A DNA stretch of 64,000 bases, taken from contig NZ_JACHGP010000013.1 in the NCBI RefSeq assembly GCF_014202335.1, positions 124,001 through 188,000 on the forward strand. Reading direction: 5' to 3'. The notes beneath the pieces were generated by a model. The model ran no database searches. It was not told where the DNA came from and was given only the letters and a program-made list of their open reading frames with translations. How positions within the stretch are numbered: position 1 is the first letter of the stretch; the number at the start of each line of letters is the position of its first letter. The stretch is from Mycobacterium sp. AZCC_0083. Its GTDB lineage: Bacteria > Actinomycetota > Actinomycetes > Mycobacteriales > Mycobacteriaceae. The position numbers were made by a program, and so were the translations under genes. This document shows positions 43,851-52,441 of the stretch, piece after piece.

Positions 43851-44977
43851 CGACGTTGGAAAGCCCTCCCGAGTTCGCCGCGCAGTTGCCCGCCGACGGC
43901 GAGCTGACCGTGGTGAACATCGGAGCGCTGACCCTGGAGAACGGCACCGTCCTCGACGACGTGTCCATCGCGGTGCAGCGGTGGGGTGAGCTGTCACCGA
44001 ACCGCGACAACGTCGTGGTGGTGCTGCACGCGCTGACCGGCGACTCGCACATCACCGGGCCCGCAGGGCCGGACCACCCGACCCCTGGCTGGTGGGACGG
44101 CGTGGCAGGGTCGGGAGCGCCCATCGACACCGAGCGGTGGTGCGCGATCTCCACCAACGTGTTGGGCGGCTGCCGCGGCTCGACGGGTCCGAGCTCGCCA
44201 GCGCCGGACGGAAAGCCTTGGGGTTCAAGGTTTCCGGGGATCACCGTGCGTGATCAGGTCAATGCCGACATCGCCGCGCTTGCCGCGCTGGGCATCACGC
44301 AGGTCGCCGCTGTCGTCGGCGGATCGATGGGCGGCGCACGCGCACTGGAGTGGACCGTCGGCCGCCCCGACACGGTGCGGGCTGCCCTGGTGCTCGCGGT
44401 CGGCGCACGCGCAACCGCCGACCAGATCGGCACGCAGAGCTCGCAGGTGTCGGCGATCAAGTCCGATCCGAACTGGCAGGACGGCGACTACTACGGGACG
44501 GGTAGAGAGCCCTCCGTCGGGATGGAGATCGCCAGGCGGTTCGCGCACCTGACCTACCGCGGCGAGGCCGAACTCGACGACCGGTTCGGCAACGACGCCC
44601 AGGGCAACGAAGACCCGACCAATGGCGGCCGCTACGCGGTGCAGAGCTACCTCGAGCATCAGGGCGGCAAACTGGCGGCGCGGTTCGACCCGGGTACCTA
44701 CGTCGCGTTGACGGATGCCTTGAGCAGCCACGACGTCGGCCGCGGGCGCGGTGGGTTTGCCGCGGCACTTGGCAGTTGCGGAGTGCCGGTGGTGGTCGGC
44801 GGCATCACCTCCGACCGGCTCTACCCGCTTAGACTGCAGGAAGAGCTGGCCGAGTTGCTTCCGGGCTGCACAGGGCTCAACGTGGTCGACTCGATCTACG
44901 GCCACGACGGGTTCCTGGTCGAGACCGACGCGGTCGGCGAGCTCATCCGGCAGACCTTGGAGCTAGCGTCACGGTGA
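43847..44977 (+). CDS. metX: Homoserine O-acetyltransferase
   Basis: A 376-aa alpha/beta-hydrolase-fold enzyme acetylating homoserine, the first committed step of methionine synthesis. LHALTGDSHITG, the nucleophile in VVGGSMGGARALEW, the aspartate in VGGITSDRLYPL and the histidine in SIYGHDGFLVE form the family signature. Annotated metA in M. tuberculosis (Rv3341). The longer open frame upstream lies inside metC. The stop overlaps the methyltransferase GTG. Confidence 0.95.
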   Translation: MTTLESPPEFAAQLPADGELTVVNIGALTLENGTVLDDVSIAVQRWGELSPNRDNVVVVLHALTGDSHITGPAGPDHPTPGWWDGVAGSGAPIDTERWCAISTNVLGGCRGSTGPSSPAPDGKPWGSRFPGITVRDQVNADIAALAALGITQVAAVVGGSMGGARALEWTVGRPDTVRAALVLAVGARATADQIGTQSSQVSAIKSDPNWQDGDYYGTGREPSVGMEIARRFAHLTYRGEAELDDRFGNDAQGNEDPTNGGRYAVQSYLEHQGGKLAARFDPGTYVALTDALSSHDVGRGRGGFAAALGSCGVPVVVGGITSDRLYPLRLQEELAELLPGCTGLNVVDSIYGHDGFLVETDAVGELIRQTLELASR

Positions 44978-45711
44978 CTTCCGATCAGATCTGGCAGCAG
45001 CGTTCCCTGTCGTTCGGCCAGGAAGCCGCGGCGTACGAACGTGGCAGGCCGTCGTATCCTCCGGAAGCCATCGACTGGCTGCTGTCGTGCGGTGCGCGCG
45101 ACGTGCTCGACCTCGGCGCAGGCACCGGCAAGCTGACCATCCGGCTCGTCGAACGCGGGCTGCACGTGGTGGCCGTCGATCCCATCCCCGAGATGCTCGA
45201 ACTGCTCAGCGCGTCGTTGCCCGATACCCCTGCGCTGCTCGGCACGGCCGAAGAGATTCCGTTGCCGGACAACAGCGTCGACTCGGTATTGGTAGCACAG
45301 GCCTGGCATTGGTTCGATCTCGAGCGCGCGGTCAAGGAGGTGGCCAGGGTGCTTCGCCCCGGCGGCCGTCTCGGGCTGATATGGAACACCCGCGACGAAC
45401 GCCTCGGCTGGGTCAAGGATCTCGGCCGCATCGTCGGCCACGAGAATGACCCGTTCAACCACGAAGTGACGCTGCCCGAGCCGTTCACCGGCATCGAACG
45501 CCAGCAGTTCGAGTGGACCAGTTACCTGACGCCACAGGCGCTCATCGACCTGGTCGCCTCGCGCAGCTACTGCATCACCTCACCGAACGAGGTGCGAAAG
45601 CGCACGCTGGCCGAGGTGCGCGAGCTGCTGGCCACGCATCCCGCATTGGTGAACACCACGGGCCTTGCGCTCCCGTACGTGACGGTGGGCATCAGGGCCA
45701 CGCTGGCCTAG
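44974..45711 (+). CDS. Class I SAM-dependent methyltransferase
   Basis: A 245-aa methyltransferase with SAM motif I VLDLGAGTGKLT and LRPGGRLGLIWNTRDE downstream. Equivalent to Rv3342. GTG start overlapping the metX stop (GTGA), so it is the third gene of the SAM-IV-controlled operon. It consumes SAM, and its acceptor is unknown. It resembles ubiquinone/menaquinone-type small-molecule methyltransferases. Confidence 0.88.
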   Translation: MTSDQIWQQRSLSFGQEAAAYERGRPSYPPEAIDWLLSCGARDVLDLGAGTGKLTIRLVERGLHVVAVDPIPEMLELLSASLPDTPALLGTAEEIPLPDNSVDSVLVAQAWHWFDLERAVKEVARVLRPGGRLGLIWNTRDERLGWVKDLGRIVGHENDPFNHEVTLPEPFTGIERQQFEWTSYLTPQALIDLVASRSYCITSPNEVRKRTLAEVRELLATHPALVNTTGLALPYVTVGIRATLA

Positions 45712-46202
45712 CGCTTGATGTAATCCCCGATGACGGCCGTACCTTGCCCGAGACGGGCACCTGGACCGGGCGCAGGAACGGCCGTGTCGGCGTTGAGTTC
45801 TCCTCCACATTCAGCGCATACCGTCACCGCAGCGGTCGGCTGTCCACACTCACTGTGCACGATCAACGCGGGCGGTCCGTGGCCGGCGGCCAGCCACTTG
45901 TCTCCCCACGCGATCAGCGTCGCAATCACCGGATACAGGTCGCGCCCCTTTGCCGTGAGCACGTACTCGTGGCGCACCGGCGCCGTCCGATACTGAGGGC
46001 GTTCGACGATGCCGTGACGCTCGAGGCTGTCCAATCGAGCGGCCAGCACGTTGGACGCGATGCCAAGATCGCGGCGGATGTCTTCGAACCGCGACATACC
46101 CACGAACAGGTCACGCAGGATCAGCGGCGTCCAGCGCTCACCCACCACGTCGACTGAGCGCGCGATCGAGCAGGCGATGTCGGCGAAGGATGGCTTCGGC
46201 AC
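45708..46202 (-). CDS. HxlR-family regulator with Cys-rich C-terminal extension
   Basis: A 164-aa regulator. The HxlR winged helix (residues about 10-105) includes VVGERWTPLILRDLFVG and SRFEDIRRDLGIASNVLAAR. After it comes an extra tail with HSECG and VCAECGGEL, a possible metal-binding knuckle. GTG start at 46202. It is divergent from a SnoaL-like gene with a clear inverted repeat between. Redox or metal sensing is an idea from the cysteines only. Confidence 0.86.
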   Translation of the reverse strand: MPKPSFADIACSIARSVDVVGERWTPLILRDLFVGMSRFEDIRRDLGIASNVLAARLDSLERHGIVERPQYRTAPVRHEYVLTAKGRDLYPVIATLIAWGDKWLAAGHGPPALIVHSECGQPTAAVTVCAECGGELNADTAVPAPGPGARLGQGTAVIGDYIKR

Positions 46203-46215
46203 TCCTCAACCGTAG

Positions 46216-46236
46216 TCCATTGCTTTCTGCAATGGA
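46216..46236. promoter_or_regulatory. Inverted repeat between HxlR and SnoaL-like genes
   Basis: TCCATTGC-N5-GCAATGGA has perfect 8-bp arms. A further half-site GCAATGGACGG recurs as a direct repeat at 46261-46271, forming TTGC-N5-GCAA with upstream sequence (46252-46264). This places two HxlR-type sites across both start regions. Confidence 0.75.
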
Positions 46237-46277
46237 CGGTGGTTAAGTCACTTGCAAATCGCAATGGACGGAGTTCG

Positions 46278-46706
46278 ATGACAAGAACGGAAACGATCGA
46301 CGCAGTGGCCACCTTTCTAGCCGCCACCCTGGTCAACGACGTCGACGGGATGATCAGCGCACTTTCTCCCGATGCAGAACTCGTATCGCCCTTGTCCGGC
46401 CGGATGGTCTTTCGCGGGCACGACGACCTCCGCGCACTGCTCGCGGCTGTCTACGGCGGCCTGTCCGGCCTGCGATGGCGTGAGGTCATCGGCGACGGAT
46501 CGACACGGGTTGCGGTGAGCGACGCCCGGATTGCGGGCGTCACGATCACCGACGCGATGGTGCTCGAACTCGACGATGACGGCCGGATCCGGCGCATCCG
46601 GCCACACCTCAAGCCGTGGCTGGCGATCACGCTGTTCGCAGCCGCGCTCGGACCGAAGCTCGTCCGCCATCCCGGCGCGATCCGCCGAGCGCTATCGGGC
46701 GCCTAG
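46278..46706 (+). CDS. SnoaL-like (NTF2-fold) protein
   Basis: A 142-aa protein. After a helical start (ETIDAVATFLAATLVNDVDG), ALSPDAELVSPLSGRMVFRGHDDL follows, the usual SnoaL polyketide-cyclase-like layout. Its C-terminus (LKPWLAITLFAAALGPKL) is hydrophobic and could touch the membrane. ATG at 46278 has ACGGAG upstream. Paired with the divergent HxlR gene. Function not known. Confidence 0.72.
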   Translation: MTRTETIDAVATFLAATLVNDVDGMISALSPDAELVSPLSGRMVFRGHDDLRALLAAVYGGLSGLRWREVIGDGSTRVAVSDARIAGVTITDAMVLELDDDGRIRRIRPHLKPWLAITLFAAALGPKLVRHPGAIRRALSGA

Positions 46707-48217
46707 CCGAACCATCGCCCCAGCGCCGACCGCAGCCCGGCCAGGTCGGCCTCGTCGACGGAGTCCGCCGCCCAGGCCACGTAGCCGTCGGGCCGAATGA
46801 GCATGCCGCCGTACGGCTCTCCCGTCATGGCTCCGGTCACCAGATCGACGCGGTCGGCCCAGCCTGCGCCCGCCTGCGTGACTGCGCCTCCGGACAGGTC
46901 GAGCAGTACGGGTCGCGCGTCGCGCAGGAGTTCGGCGACGCGACGACCATCGTCCAGTTCGAGATCGGGCACCAGCAGACCGGACAGCGGGTGTCCGTCG
47001 CCGACCTCGTACCGTACGTCGGAGCCGGCGAGCAGGTGGGCCATGTGTGCCGCGACGGCCGGCTGCTTCAGCAGCTCACCGAAAAGCGTTCGCAGGCCGC
47101 CGACTTCGGGACCAGGCGTCATGAGTGCGGTCTGCGACAGAGACTGCATCATGACCCGCTCCCCCACCGGCCGACGCTCGGAATCATAGGTGTCGAGCAG
47201 CCCGTCGGGGGCCGACCCGTTCACCTGTGCTGCCAGCTTCCAGCCCAGGTTGACGGCGTCCTGCATGCCGAGATTCAGGCCAGGCCCACCCATCGCCGAG
47301 TGGACGTGCGCCGCGTCGCCGAGTAGCAGGACGTTGCCCGCCCGGTAGCGCTCGGCCTGCCTGCTGTTCTGCCCGGCGATCCGGCGCAACGCATGCGGGC
47401 CCGGCCCACGTGGCGCCTCCACCGGCACGTCCACGCCCAGCACGCGTTTCGCGCTCTCCCGTACTTCGTCGAGCGTCATCGGCGTCTCGTCCAGGCCCGG
47501 TTGGCGCCCGAATTCGATGGTGCCGAGCATCTGTCGGCCGGGCTGGAAGTTGGCAAAGATGAAGCCGCCGTTGTCGAGCCTGGTATGTCCGAACCGCAAC
47601 GGGCCGAACCCGGGAACCGCGTAACCGCCGTCCTCGGTGCGCAATTCGTCGGGCATGTGGACGTGCGCGATCCTGGCGACGGTGTCCGACGTGCTGCCGG
47701 GGAAGTCGATGCCGACGGTCTTGCGGACCACGCTGCGGCCACCATCGGCGCCGACCAGATAGGTGGCGTCGATGTCGTAGCTGCGCTCGGGTGAGGTCAC
47801 CGCGACGGTGACGCGACCCGGTGCCGAGTCGAGGCCGGTGAGCTCGTGACCCCACCGGACGTCGACGCCGAGATCTCGCGCACGCTTCTCCAGAAGCCTC
47901 ACCAACCTGGGCTGCTGGATGAGTAGCGCACGCATCGGGTTGTCCTCGAGGCCAACGAGGTTGACCGACATGCCGGCGAACATCCATTCGTACATCGGCT
48001 CCGGCGGGCCGTCCGCACCGCTGAACGGTTGGTAGAGCCCGCGCATGTCCAGTTGCCGGATCACCTGTCCGACAAGCCCGTTGGCCTTCGGCTCGTCGCT
48101 GGGTGCGGGTAGCGCGTCGAGGACGACGGGCCGGACCCCTGCTAGCGCTAGCTCGCAGGCCAGCATCAAGCCGTTTGGTCCGGCTCCCGCGATGACGACG
48201 TCGTGATGATCAGTCAT
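46703..48217 (-). CDS. FAD-dependent aromatic-type monooxygenase
   Basis: A 504-aa group A flavin monooxygenase. GxGxxG is DVVIAGAGPNGLMLACELAL, the DG motif YLVGADGGRSVVRK, and the GD motif NVLLLGDAAHVHSAMGGPGL. It hydroxylates an aromatic or polyketide-like substrate using NAD(P)H; rifampicin-monooxygenase-like enzymes are among the relatives, but resistance cannot be claimed. The start overlaps the TetR stop by 8 bp, so both are in one operon. Confidence 0.88.
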   Translation of the reverse strand: MTDHHDVVIAGAGPNGLMLACELALAGVRPVVLDALPAPSDEPKANGLVGQVIRQLDMRGLYQPFSGADGPPEPMYEWMFAGMSVNLVGLEDNPMRALLIQQPRLVRLLEKRARDLGVDVRWGHELTGLDSAPGRVTVAVTSPERSYDIDATYLVGADGGRSVVRKTVGIDFPGSTSDTVARIAHVHMPDELRTEDGGYAVPGFGPLRFGHTRLDNGGFIFANFQPGRQMLGTIEFGRQPGLDETPMTLDEVRESAKRVLGVDVPVEAPRGPGPHALRRIAGQNSRQAERYRAGNVLLLGDAAHVHSAMGGPGLNLGMQDAVNLGWKLAAQVNGSAPDGLLDTYDSERRPVGERVMMQSLSQTALMTPGPEVGGLRTLFGELLKQPAVAAHMAHLLAGSDVRYEVGDGHPLSGLLVPDLELDDGRRVAELLRDARPVLLDLSGGAVTQAGAGWADRVDLVTGAMTGEPYGGMLIRPDGYVAWAADSVDEADLAGLRSALGRWFG

Positions 48218-48833
48218 GGTTCTTCCTTCCAGTTCGGGTGGTCGGCACGGGCAGGCCTGCTGCGACGGCGGCGAAGCCCTGCCGGATCAACGTGGTGATG
48301 GGCACGGGTGGATCGGCCATCGCGTAGGCGTCCATCGCGGCCTCAGCGATTGCGCCCATCACCCCGGCCACCATGCGCGGGTACATGTCACGCTCCTGGT
48401 CGGTTCCGGTGCGCTCGGCGATCGCCTCCACCCAGTCGGCGAACAAGGTCTTGAACATCGCGAGTCGCGTTTCCGGCACCAGCACCACCGTGCGGATCAC
48501 GGCGAGTTGCTTGCGGGTCGGCGCTACTTCCGCGACACCCTCGGCCGTCAACGGTTCGAGTACCGCCTCGGCAATGGCCGACCAGAGCTGCTCGTCGACG
48601 GGCCGCTCGCGAAACACCGCGAGGCTACGCTCCATCCGCTGCACCTGGCGGTAGGCCAGCGCCTCGTACTTGTTGCCGAAGTAGTTGTTGAACGTCCGCA
48701 GCGACACCCCCGCCAGCTCCGCGATGTCTTCGCGGGTGACGCCGTCGAGGCCGCGCTCGAAGGCCAGCTTCAGCGCGGCGTCACTGAGCGCCCGACGGGT
48801 GTCGACCTTCTTGCGTTCGCGAAGTCCGGTCAT
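48210..48833 (-). CDS. TetR-family regulator of the flavin monooxygenase
   Basis: A 207-aa regulator. Helix-turn-helix at residues about 10-60: RRALSDAALKLAFERGLDGV and REDIAELAGVSLRTFNNYF. It comes first in an operon with the monooxygenase. The frame extends to 49229 but the upstream part overlaps DUF3017. A clear palindrome lies 31 bp upstream, suggesting autorepression relieved by the monooxygenase substrate. Confidence 0.88.
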   Translation of the reverse strand: MTGLRERKKVDTRRALSDAALKLAFERGLDGVTREDIAELAGVSLRTFNNYFGNKYEALAYRQVQRMERSLAVFRERPVDEQLWSAIAEAVLEPLTAEGVAEVAPTRKQLAVIRTVVLVPETRLAMFKTLFADWVEAIAERTGTDQERDMYPRMVAGVMGAIAEAAMDAYAMADPPVPITTLIRQGFAAVAAGLPVPTTRTGRKNHD

Positions 48834-48863
48834 GCATCCACCATAGGCCGGATTTTTGCACAG

Positions 48864-48879
48864 TAGGCAAGATTGCCTA
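48864..48879. promoter_or_regulatory. Palindromic operator upstream of TetR-monooxygenase operon
   Basis: TAGGCAAGATTGCCTA has perfect 7-bp arms around 2 bp. Flanking half-sites (TTGCACAG on the left, GGGCAATT on the right) extend the TTGC/GCAA pattern. Located in a low-GC 89-bp gap where the promoter is expected. Confidence 0.75.
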
Positions 48880-48922
48880 GTGGGCAATTTCCTGAGGGTC
48901 TCCCGGCCGCGGAGGGAAAGAG

Positions 48923-49246
48923 TTAGCTGGTGCCCAACGGGTCGATGGTCCATGCGATGTAGAGCATGGCGGCGCTGACCGTCGCGGTGGTGACGAAGTC
49001 GATGCCCCTGCTGCGCACGACGAGCAGCCCGGCGCGGTCCTCGGAGAGCGTCAGGCGCATGGCCGCCGCGACACCGACGCCGATCGCCATCACCAGTGCG
49101 CCGCGGCGCCAGTAGCCTGCGACCACCAGCCCGAACGCCGCGAGCAGAAACAGCCCCACCGTCAGGATCGGCCATTGGCCTGCGAACACCTTGCGAGCAA
49201 AATCCCTTGGTGTCACACCAGACCGGCAATTCTGCTCTTCGCGCAA
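48923..49246 (-). CDS. DUF3017 membrane protein
   Basis: A 107-aa protein with three predicted membrane helices (about residues 25-45, 48-65 and 83-103), matching the actinobacterial DUF3017 family found next to folD (Rv3355c). The listed TTG start gives a Cys-containing leader; a GTG about ten codons in is also possible. It begins 4 bp after folD ends. Function unknown. Confidence 0.78.
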   Translation of the reverse strand: MREEQNCRSGVTPRDFARKVFAGQWPILTVGLFLLAAFGLVVAGYWRRGALVMAIGVGVAAAMRLTLSEDRAGLLVVRSRGIDFVTTATVSAAMLYIAWTIDPLGTS

Positions 49247-49250
49247 GCGC

Positions 49251-50108
49251 TCATCGCCCTTCCTCGAGCTCGACCACGTTCGTCAGCAGGAACGCCCGCG
49301 TCAACGGCCCGACGCCACCAGGATTCGGTGACACGTACCCCGCAACGTCCCAGACATCCGGAGCCACGTCGCCGACCAGCTTGCCCGCTTCGTCGCGGCT
49401 CACCCCGACGTCCACCACCGCGGCGCCGGGCTTGACCATGTCCGCGGTCACGATGTGCGCAACCCCGGCGCCGGCGATGATGATGTCGGCCCGCCTGGTG
49501 AGAGCAGGCAGGTCGCGAGTCCCGGTGTGGCACAACGTCACCGTGGCGTTCTCTGAGCGGCGGGTCAGCAGCAGGCCCATCGGCCGCCCGACCGTGACAC
49601 CGCGGCCGATCACCACGACGTGCGCGCCTGCGATCGGGACGTCGAACCGGCGCAGCAGGTGCACGATGCCGCGCGGCGTGCACGGCAGGGGTGCGGGCTC
49701 GTTGAGCACCAGCCTGCCGAGGTTCATCGGGTGCAGACCGTCGGCGTCCTTGGCCGGGTCGATGCGCTCCAGCGCGGCGTTCTCGTCGAGATGCTTCGGC
49801 ACCGGCAACTGCACGATGTAGCCGGTGCAGTCCGGGTTGTCGTTGAGCTCGTCGATCGTCGCGTTGAGCGTGGCCTGGTCGATGTCGGCCGGCAGGTCGC
49901 GGCGGATCGAGTTGATCCCGACCTTCGCGCAGTCGGCGTGCTTGCCCCGGACGTAGGCCTGCGAACCCGGGTCGTCGCCGACCAAGACGGTACCCAGCCC
50001 GGGAGTTCGGCCCGCCGCGGTCAGCGCCGCGACCCGTTCCTTCAGATCGACGAAGATCTCGTCGCGCGTGGCCTTGCCGTCCAGAGTGATCGCTCCCACG
50101 GCAGCCAT
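49251..50108 (-). CDS. folD: Methylenetetrahydrofolate dehydrogenase/cyclohydrolase
   Basis: A 285-aa bifunctional enzyme linking 5,10-methylene-, methenyl- and 10-formyl-THF. The catalytic region DDPGSQAYVRGKHADCAKVG with its lysine, the motif GYIVQLPVPKHLDE, and the Rossmann segment VVVIGRGVTVGRPMG are clear. Equivalent to Rv3356c. ATG at 50108; the frame upstream overlaps the divergent oxidoreductase gene. It is 18 bp from that divergent start. Confidence 0.95.
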   Translation of the reverse strand: MAAVGAITLDGKATRDEIFVDLKERVAALTAAGRTPGLGTVLVGDDPGSQAYVRGKHADCAKVGINSIRRDLPADIDQATLNATIDELNDNPDCTGYIVQLPVPKHLDENAALERIDPAKDADGLHPMNLGRLVLNEPAPLPCTPRGIVHLLRRFDVPIAGAHVVVIGRGVTVGRPMGLLLTRRSENATVTLCHTGTRDLPALTRRADIIIAGAGVAHIVTADMVKPGAAVVDVGVSRDEAGKLVGDVAPDVWDVAGYVSPNPGGVGPLTRAFLLTNVVELEEGR

Positions 50109-50126
50109 TGTGGCAGGCTCACCAAG

Positions 50127-51269
50127 ATGAACACTCCGCCCAATGTGTTCACCCCGGCCAAGCTCGGCCCGGTGACGCTTCGCAACCGCATCATCAAGTC
50201 GGCCACCTTCGAGGCGTCGAGCCCGAACTCGCTGGTCACCGACGATCTGATCGAGTTCCATCGACTGCCTGCCGCGGGCGGGGTCGGCATGACCACCGTC
50301 GCCTACCTTGCGGTGACCCCCGGTGGCCGTACGCAGGGACCGGTGATCTGGTGGCGCCCCGAGGCCATCCCCGGACTACGCACCCTGACCGAAGCCATCC
50401 ATGCGGAGGGCGCGGCCGTCAGCGCACAGATCGCGCATGCCGGACCCGTCGCCGATGCTCGGTCCAACCAGACAGAGGCGCTGGCCCCGATGACGAGCAA
50501 GCACGCAAGGGGTGCCACTCGCGACGACATCGCCGACGTCGTCGCGGCACACGCCACCGCGGCCCGCTTCGCGATCGACGCGGGGTTCGACGCCGTCGAG
50601 ATCCACCTCGGACACGGCTACTTCGTCAGCTCCTTCCTGAGCCCGCTGATCAACAAGCGCGACGACGAGTTCGGTGGCTCCTTGCAGAACCGCGCGAAGG
50701 TGGCGCGCAGCGTGGTCGAAGCGGTGCGCCGCGCCGTCGACGACGCAGGAGCGGGCAAGATCGCGGTGACCGCCAAGCTCAACATGGCCGACGGGGTGGA
50801 TGGCGGAATCACGGTCGAGGAGTCACTCCAGACGGCGAAATGGTTGCAGGACGACGGCTGCCTGGACGCGATCGAACTCACTGCGGGAAGTTCGTTGGTG
50901 AACCCGATGTACACGTTCCGCGGCGGCGCACCGGGCAAGGATGTGCCCGCCCTTGCCAAGGTCGTCCGCGAATACCCTTACTACGACGCCTATCTACTCG
51001 ACGATGCCCGCCTGTTCCGTGCCGAGCTGACGATTCCGCTGATCCTTCTCGGCGGCATCACCAACCGCGAGACCATGGATCTGGCCATGGCCGAGGGATT
51101 CGAGTTCATCGCGATGGGCCGAGCCCTGCTCGCCGAACCCGATCTGTTGAACCGCATCGAGGCCGACGGCGACGCGCACACCGTGACGTCGGTCTGCACG
51201 CATACCAATGACTGCATGGTCACCATCTACAGCCACACCCACTGCGTGTTGACGGGTTCGCCGCGTTGA
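50127..51269 (+). CDS. NADH:flavin oxidoreductase, old yellow enzyme family
   Basis: A 380-aa FMN TIM-barrel enzyme. NRIIKSATFEASSP, AQIAHAGPVAD, the substrate-binding pair in VEIHLGHGYFVSSFLSPLIN (His-x-x-His region slightly altered) and FEFIAMGRALLAEPDLLNRI are present. It ends with clustered Cys/His (SVCTHTNDCMVTIYS), which may bind a metal or cluster. Equivalent to Rv3359. Probably reduces an activated alkene. Confidence 0.86.
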   Translation: MNTPPNVFTPAKLGPVTLRNRIIKSATFEASSPNSLVTDDLIEFHRLPAAGGVGMTTVAYLAVTPGGRTQGPVIWWRPEAIPGLRTLTEAIHAEGAAVSAQIAHAGPVADARSNQTEALAPMTSKHARGATRDDIADVVAAHATAARFAIDAGFDAVEIHLGHGYFVSSFLSPLINKRDDEFGGSLQNRAKVARSVVEAVRRAVDDAGAGKIAVTAKLNMADGVDGGITVEESLQTAKWLQDDGCLDAIELTAGSSLVNPMYTFRGGAPGKDVPALAKVVREYPYYDAYLLDDARLFRAELTIPLILLGGITNRETMDLAMAEGFEFIAMGRALLAEPDLLNRIEADGDAHTVTSVCTHTNDCMVTIYSHTHCVLTGSPR

Positions 51270-51279
51270 TTTCCCGGGT

Positions 51280-51771
51280 CTACCGGCCCGACATCTGCGT
51301 CACGACTCCCACAGCGGGATTGCGGAAGTCCTTGAACTCCACCATCGCCTCGTCGCGCATGATCCGGATGCCCGACGTGAGCAGGAGCTTGCGCTCGGAC
51401 ACGGTGTAGACGACCTGTTCGGTATGCGCGCCGAAGCATCCGTTGGCCAGTGCCGTGGCGGGCAGCCTCATGATCGCCCGGTCGGATATGCGCACGCCCC
51501 GGTACTCGTAACCTCCGCGGCCGTCGGCGCAGATCGCGATCTCCGACAGCTTGGTACGCCCGATCAGGACGGCCGTCTGCTGCGGGTCGCAGCGCGCCGG
51601 GGAGTTCACGAAGCCGCGCGCATCGGCGTCGTCGAGAGGTTTGGCAGCGGCAGACGGCAAAGCGACGCCCGTAGCCACGACGGCGAACGCCGCGCATCCC
51701 GCGATCAGTACCGCAACCATCCCGCGCGACCCGGAGCAGCGACGTCGCGCCTGGGCGTTCATCCTCGCCAT
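51280..51771 (-). CDS. Secreted protein of unknown function
   Basis: A 163-aa protein with an N-terminal signal peptide (AVLIAGCAAFAVVATGVALP, cleavage near AAA-KP). The mature part has four cysteines (ARCDP, AICADG, NGCFG region) and the phrase LIGRTKLSEIAICADGRGGYEYRG, seen in small exported actinobacterial proteins. No lipobox is obvious despite AGCAA in the hydrophobic core. A start at the fourth codon is possible. Convergent with the flavin oxidoreductase. Confidence 0.7.
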   Translation of the reverse strand: MARMNAQARRRCSGSRGMVAVLIAGCAAFAVVATGVALPSAAAKPLDDADARGFVNSPARCDPQQTAVLIGRTKLSEIAICADGRGGYEYRGVRISDRAIMRLPATALANGCFGAHTEQVVYTVSERKLLLTSGIRIMRDEAMVEFKDFRNPAVGVVTQMSGR

Positions 51772-51835
51772 GTCGACTACGAGACCACGTATTGCCTGAA
51801 CATCGATGGATCTCGGCCGTACCAGTACCGAATCG

Positions 51836-52399
51836 TTAGCCGCCTGAGATCAAGGCACGCACGCAATCCTCCACGATCCCGTCCGCCGCATCCGGGATCC
51901 TTTGCCCCGCAACGAGGTGCCGACGCACGACGGCGTAGGGCACGTCGACGAGCGCCGCGCTCAGCCGGTCGGGGTCGGCGTCCAGTTCGGCACGCAGTCG
52001 ATTCACGGTGCGATGGAGGCGTTCGCGCCGCGCCGCGATCGATTCCGGCCACGCCGCGCGGTCCAGTGCGTCGGCCCCGGCGAGCAGCACCTGCGCTTCT
52101 ACCGGGTGCTCACGGCACCACTGGACCGCGAACCTCGCGGCCGCAACGCACCGCTCCGTCGTGTGACCCGGCGAGGCGAGCGCGTCGGCGAAGCCGCCCT
52201 GGAACCGCTCCTCGGTGCGCATCCACAGCTCGCCGCACAACGCCGCCCGCGTCGGAAAGCGGTGGTAGACCGAGCCGCTCGGCGCGCCGACCGCTCTCGC
52301 GACCGCCGACATCGACACTGCGGCAGGCCCATCGCCCGCCAGCAGAGCGGCGGCGGCATCGAGCAGGTCATCGACGGAGTAGCGCGCTGGTCTGGCCAC
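51836..52399 (-). CDS. TetR-family regulator
   Basis: A 187-aa regulator. Helix-turn-helix at about residues 8-55: YSVDDLLDAAAALLAGDGPA and VSMSAVARAVGAPSGSVYHR. The GTG start at 52399 has no strong ribosome-binding site and may be leaderless. Divergent from a SnoaL-like gene, with a palindrome between. Confidence 0.87.
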   Translation of the reverse strand: MARPARYSVDDLLDAAAALLAGDGPAAVSMSAVARAVGAPSGSVYHRFPTRAALCGELWMRTEERFQGGFADALASPGHTTERCVAAARFAVQWCREHPVEAQVLLAGADALDRAAWPESIAARRERLHRTVNRLRAELDADPDRLSAALVDVPYAVVRRHLVAGQRIPDAADGIVEDCVRALISGG

Positions 52400-52409
52400 G
52401 AGGTAATAA

Positions 52410-52425
52410 TAGAGAGGTATCTCTA
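52410..52425. promoter_or_regulatory. Palindromic operator between TetR and SnoaL-like genes
   Basis: TAGAGAGGTATCTCTA has perfect 6-bp arms (TAGAGA, TCTCTA) around 4 bp. It fills most of the 42-bp gap, so it must overlap the promoters of both divergent genes. Confidence 0.75.
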
Positions 52426-52441
52426 AAAAGGAGGCCGCGAC

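Noticed and set aside
46703..48217. Calling the flavin monooxygenase a rifampicin resistance enzyme
   Set aside because: The motifs are shared by the whole group A monooxygenase family; nothing in the sequence fixes the substrate.
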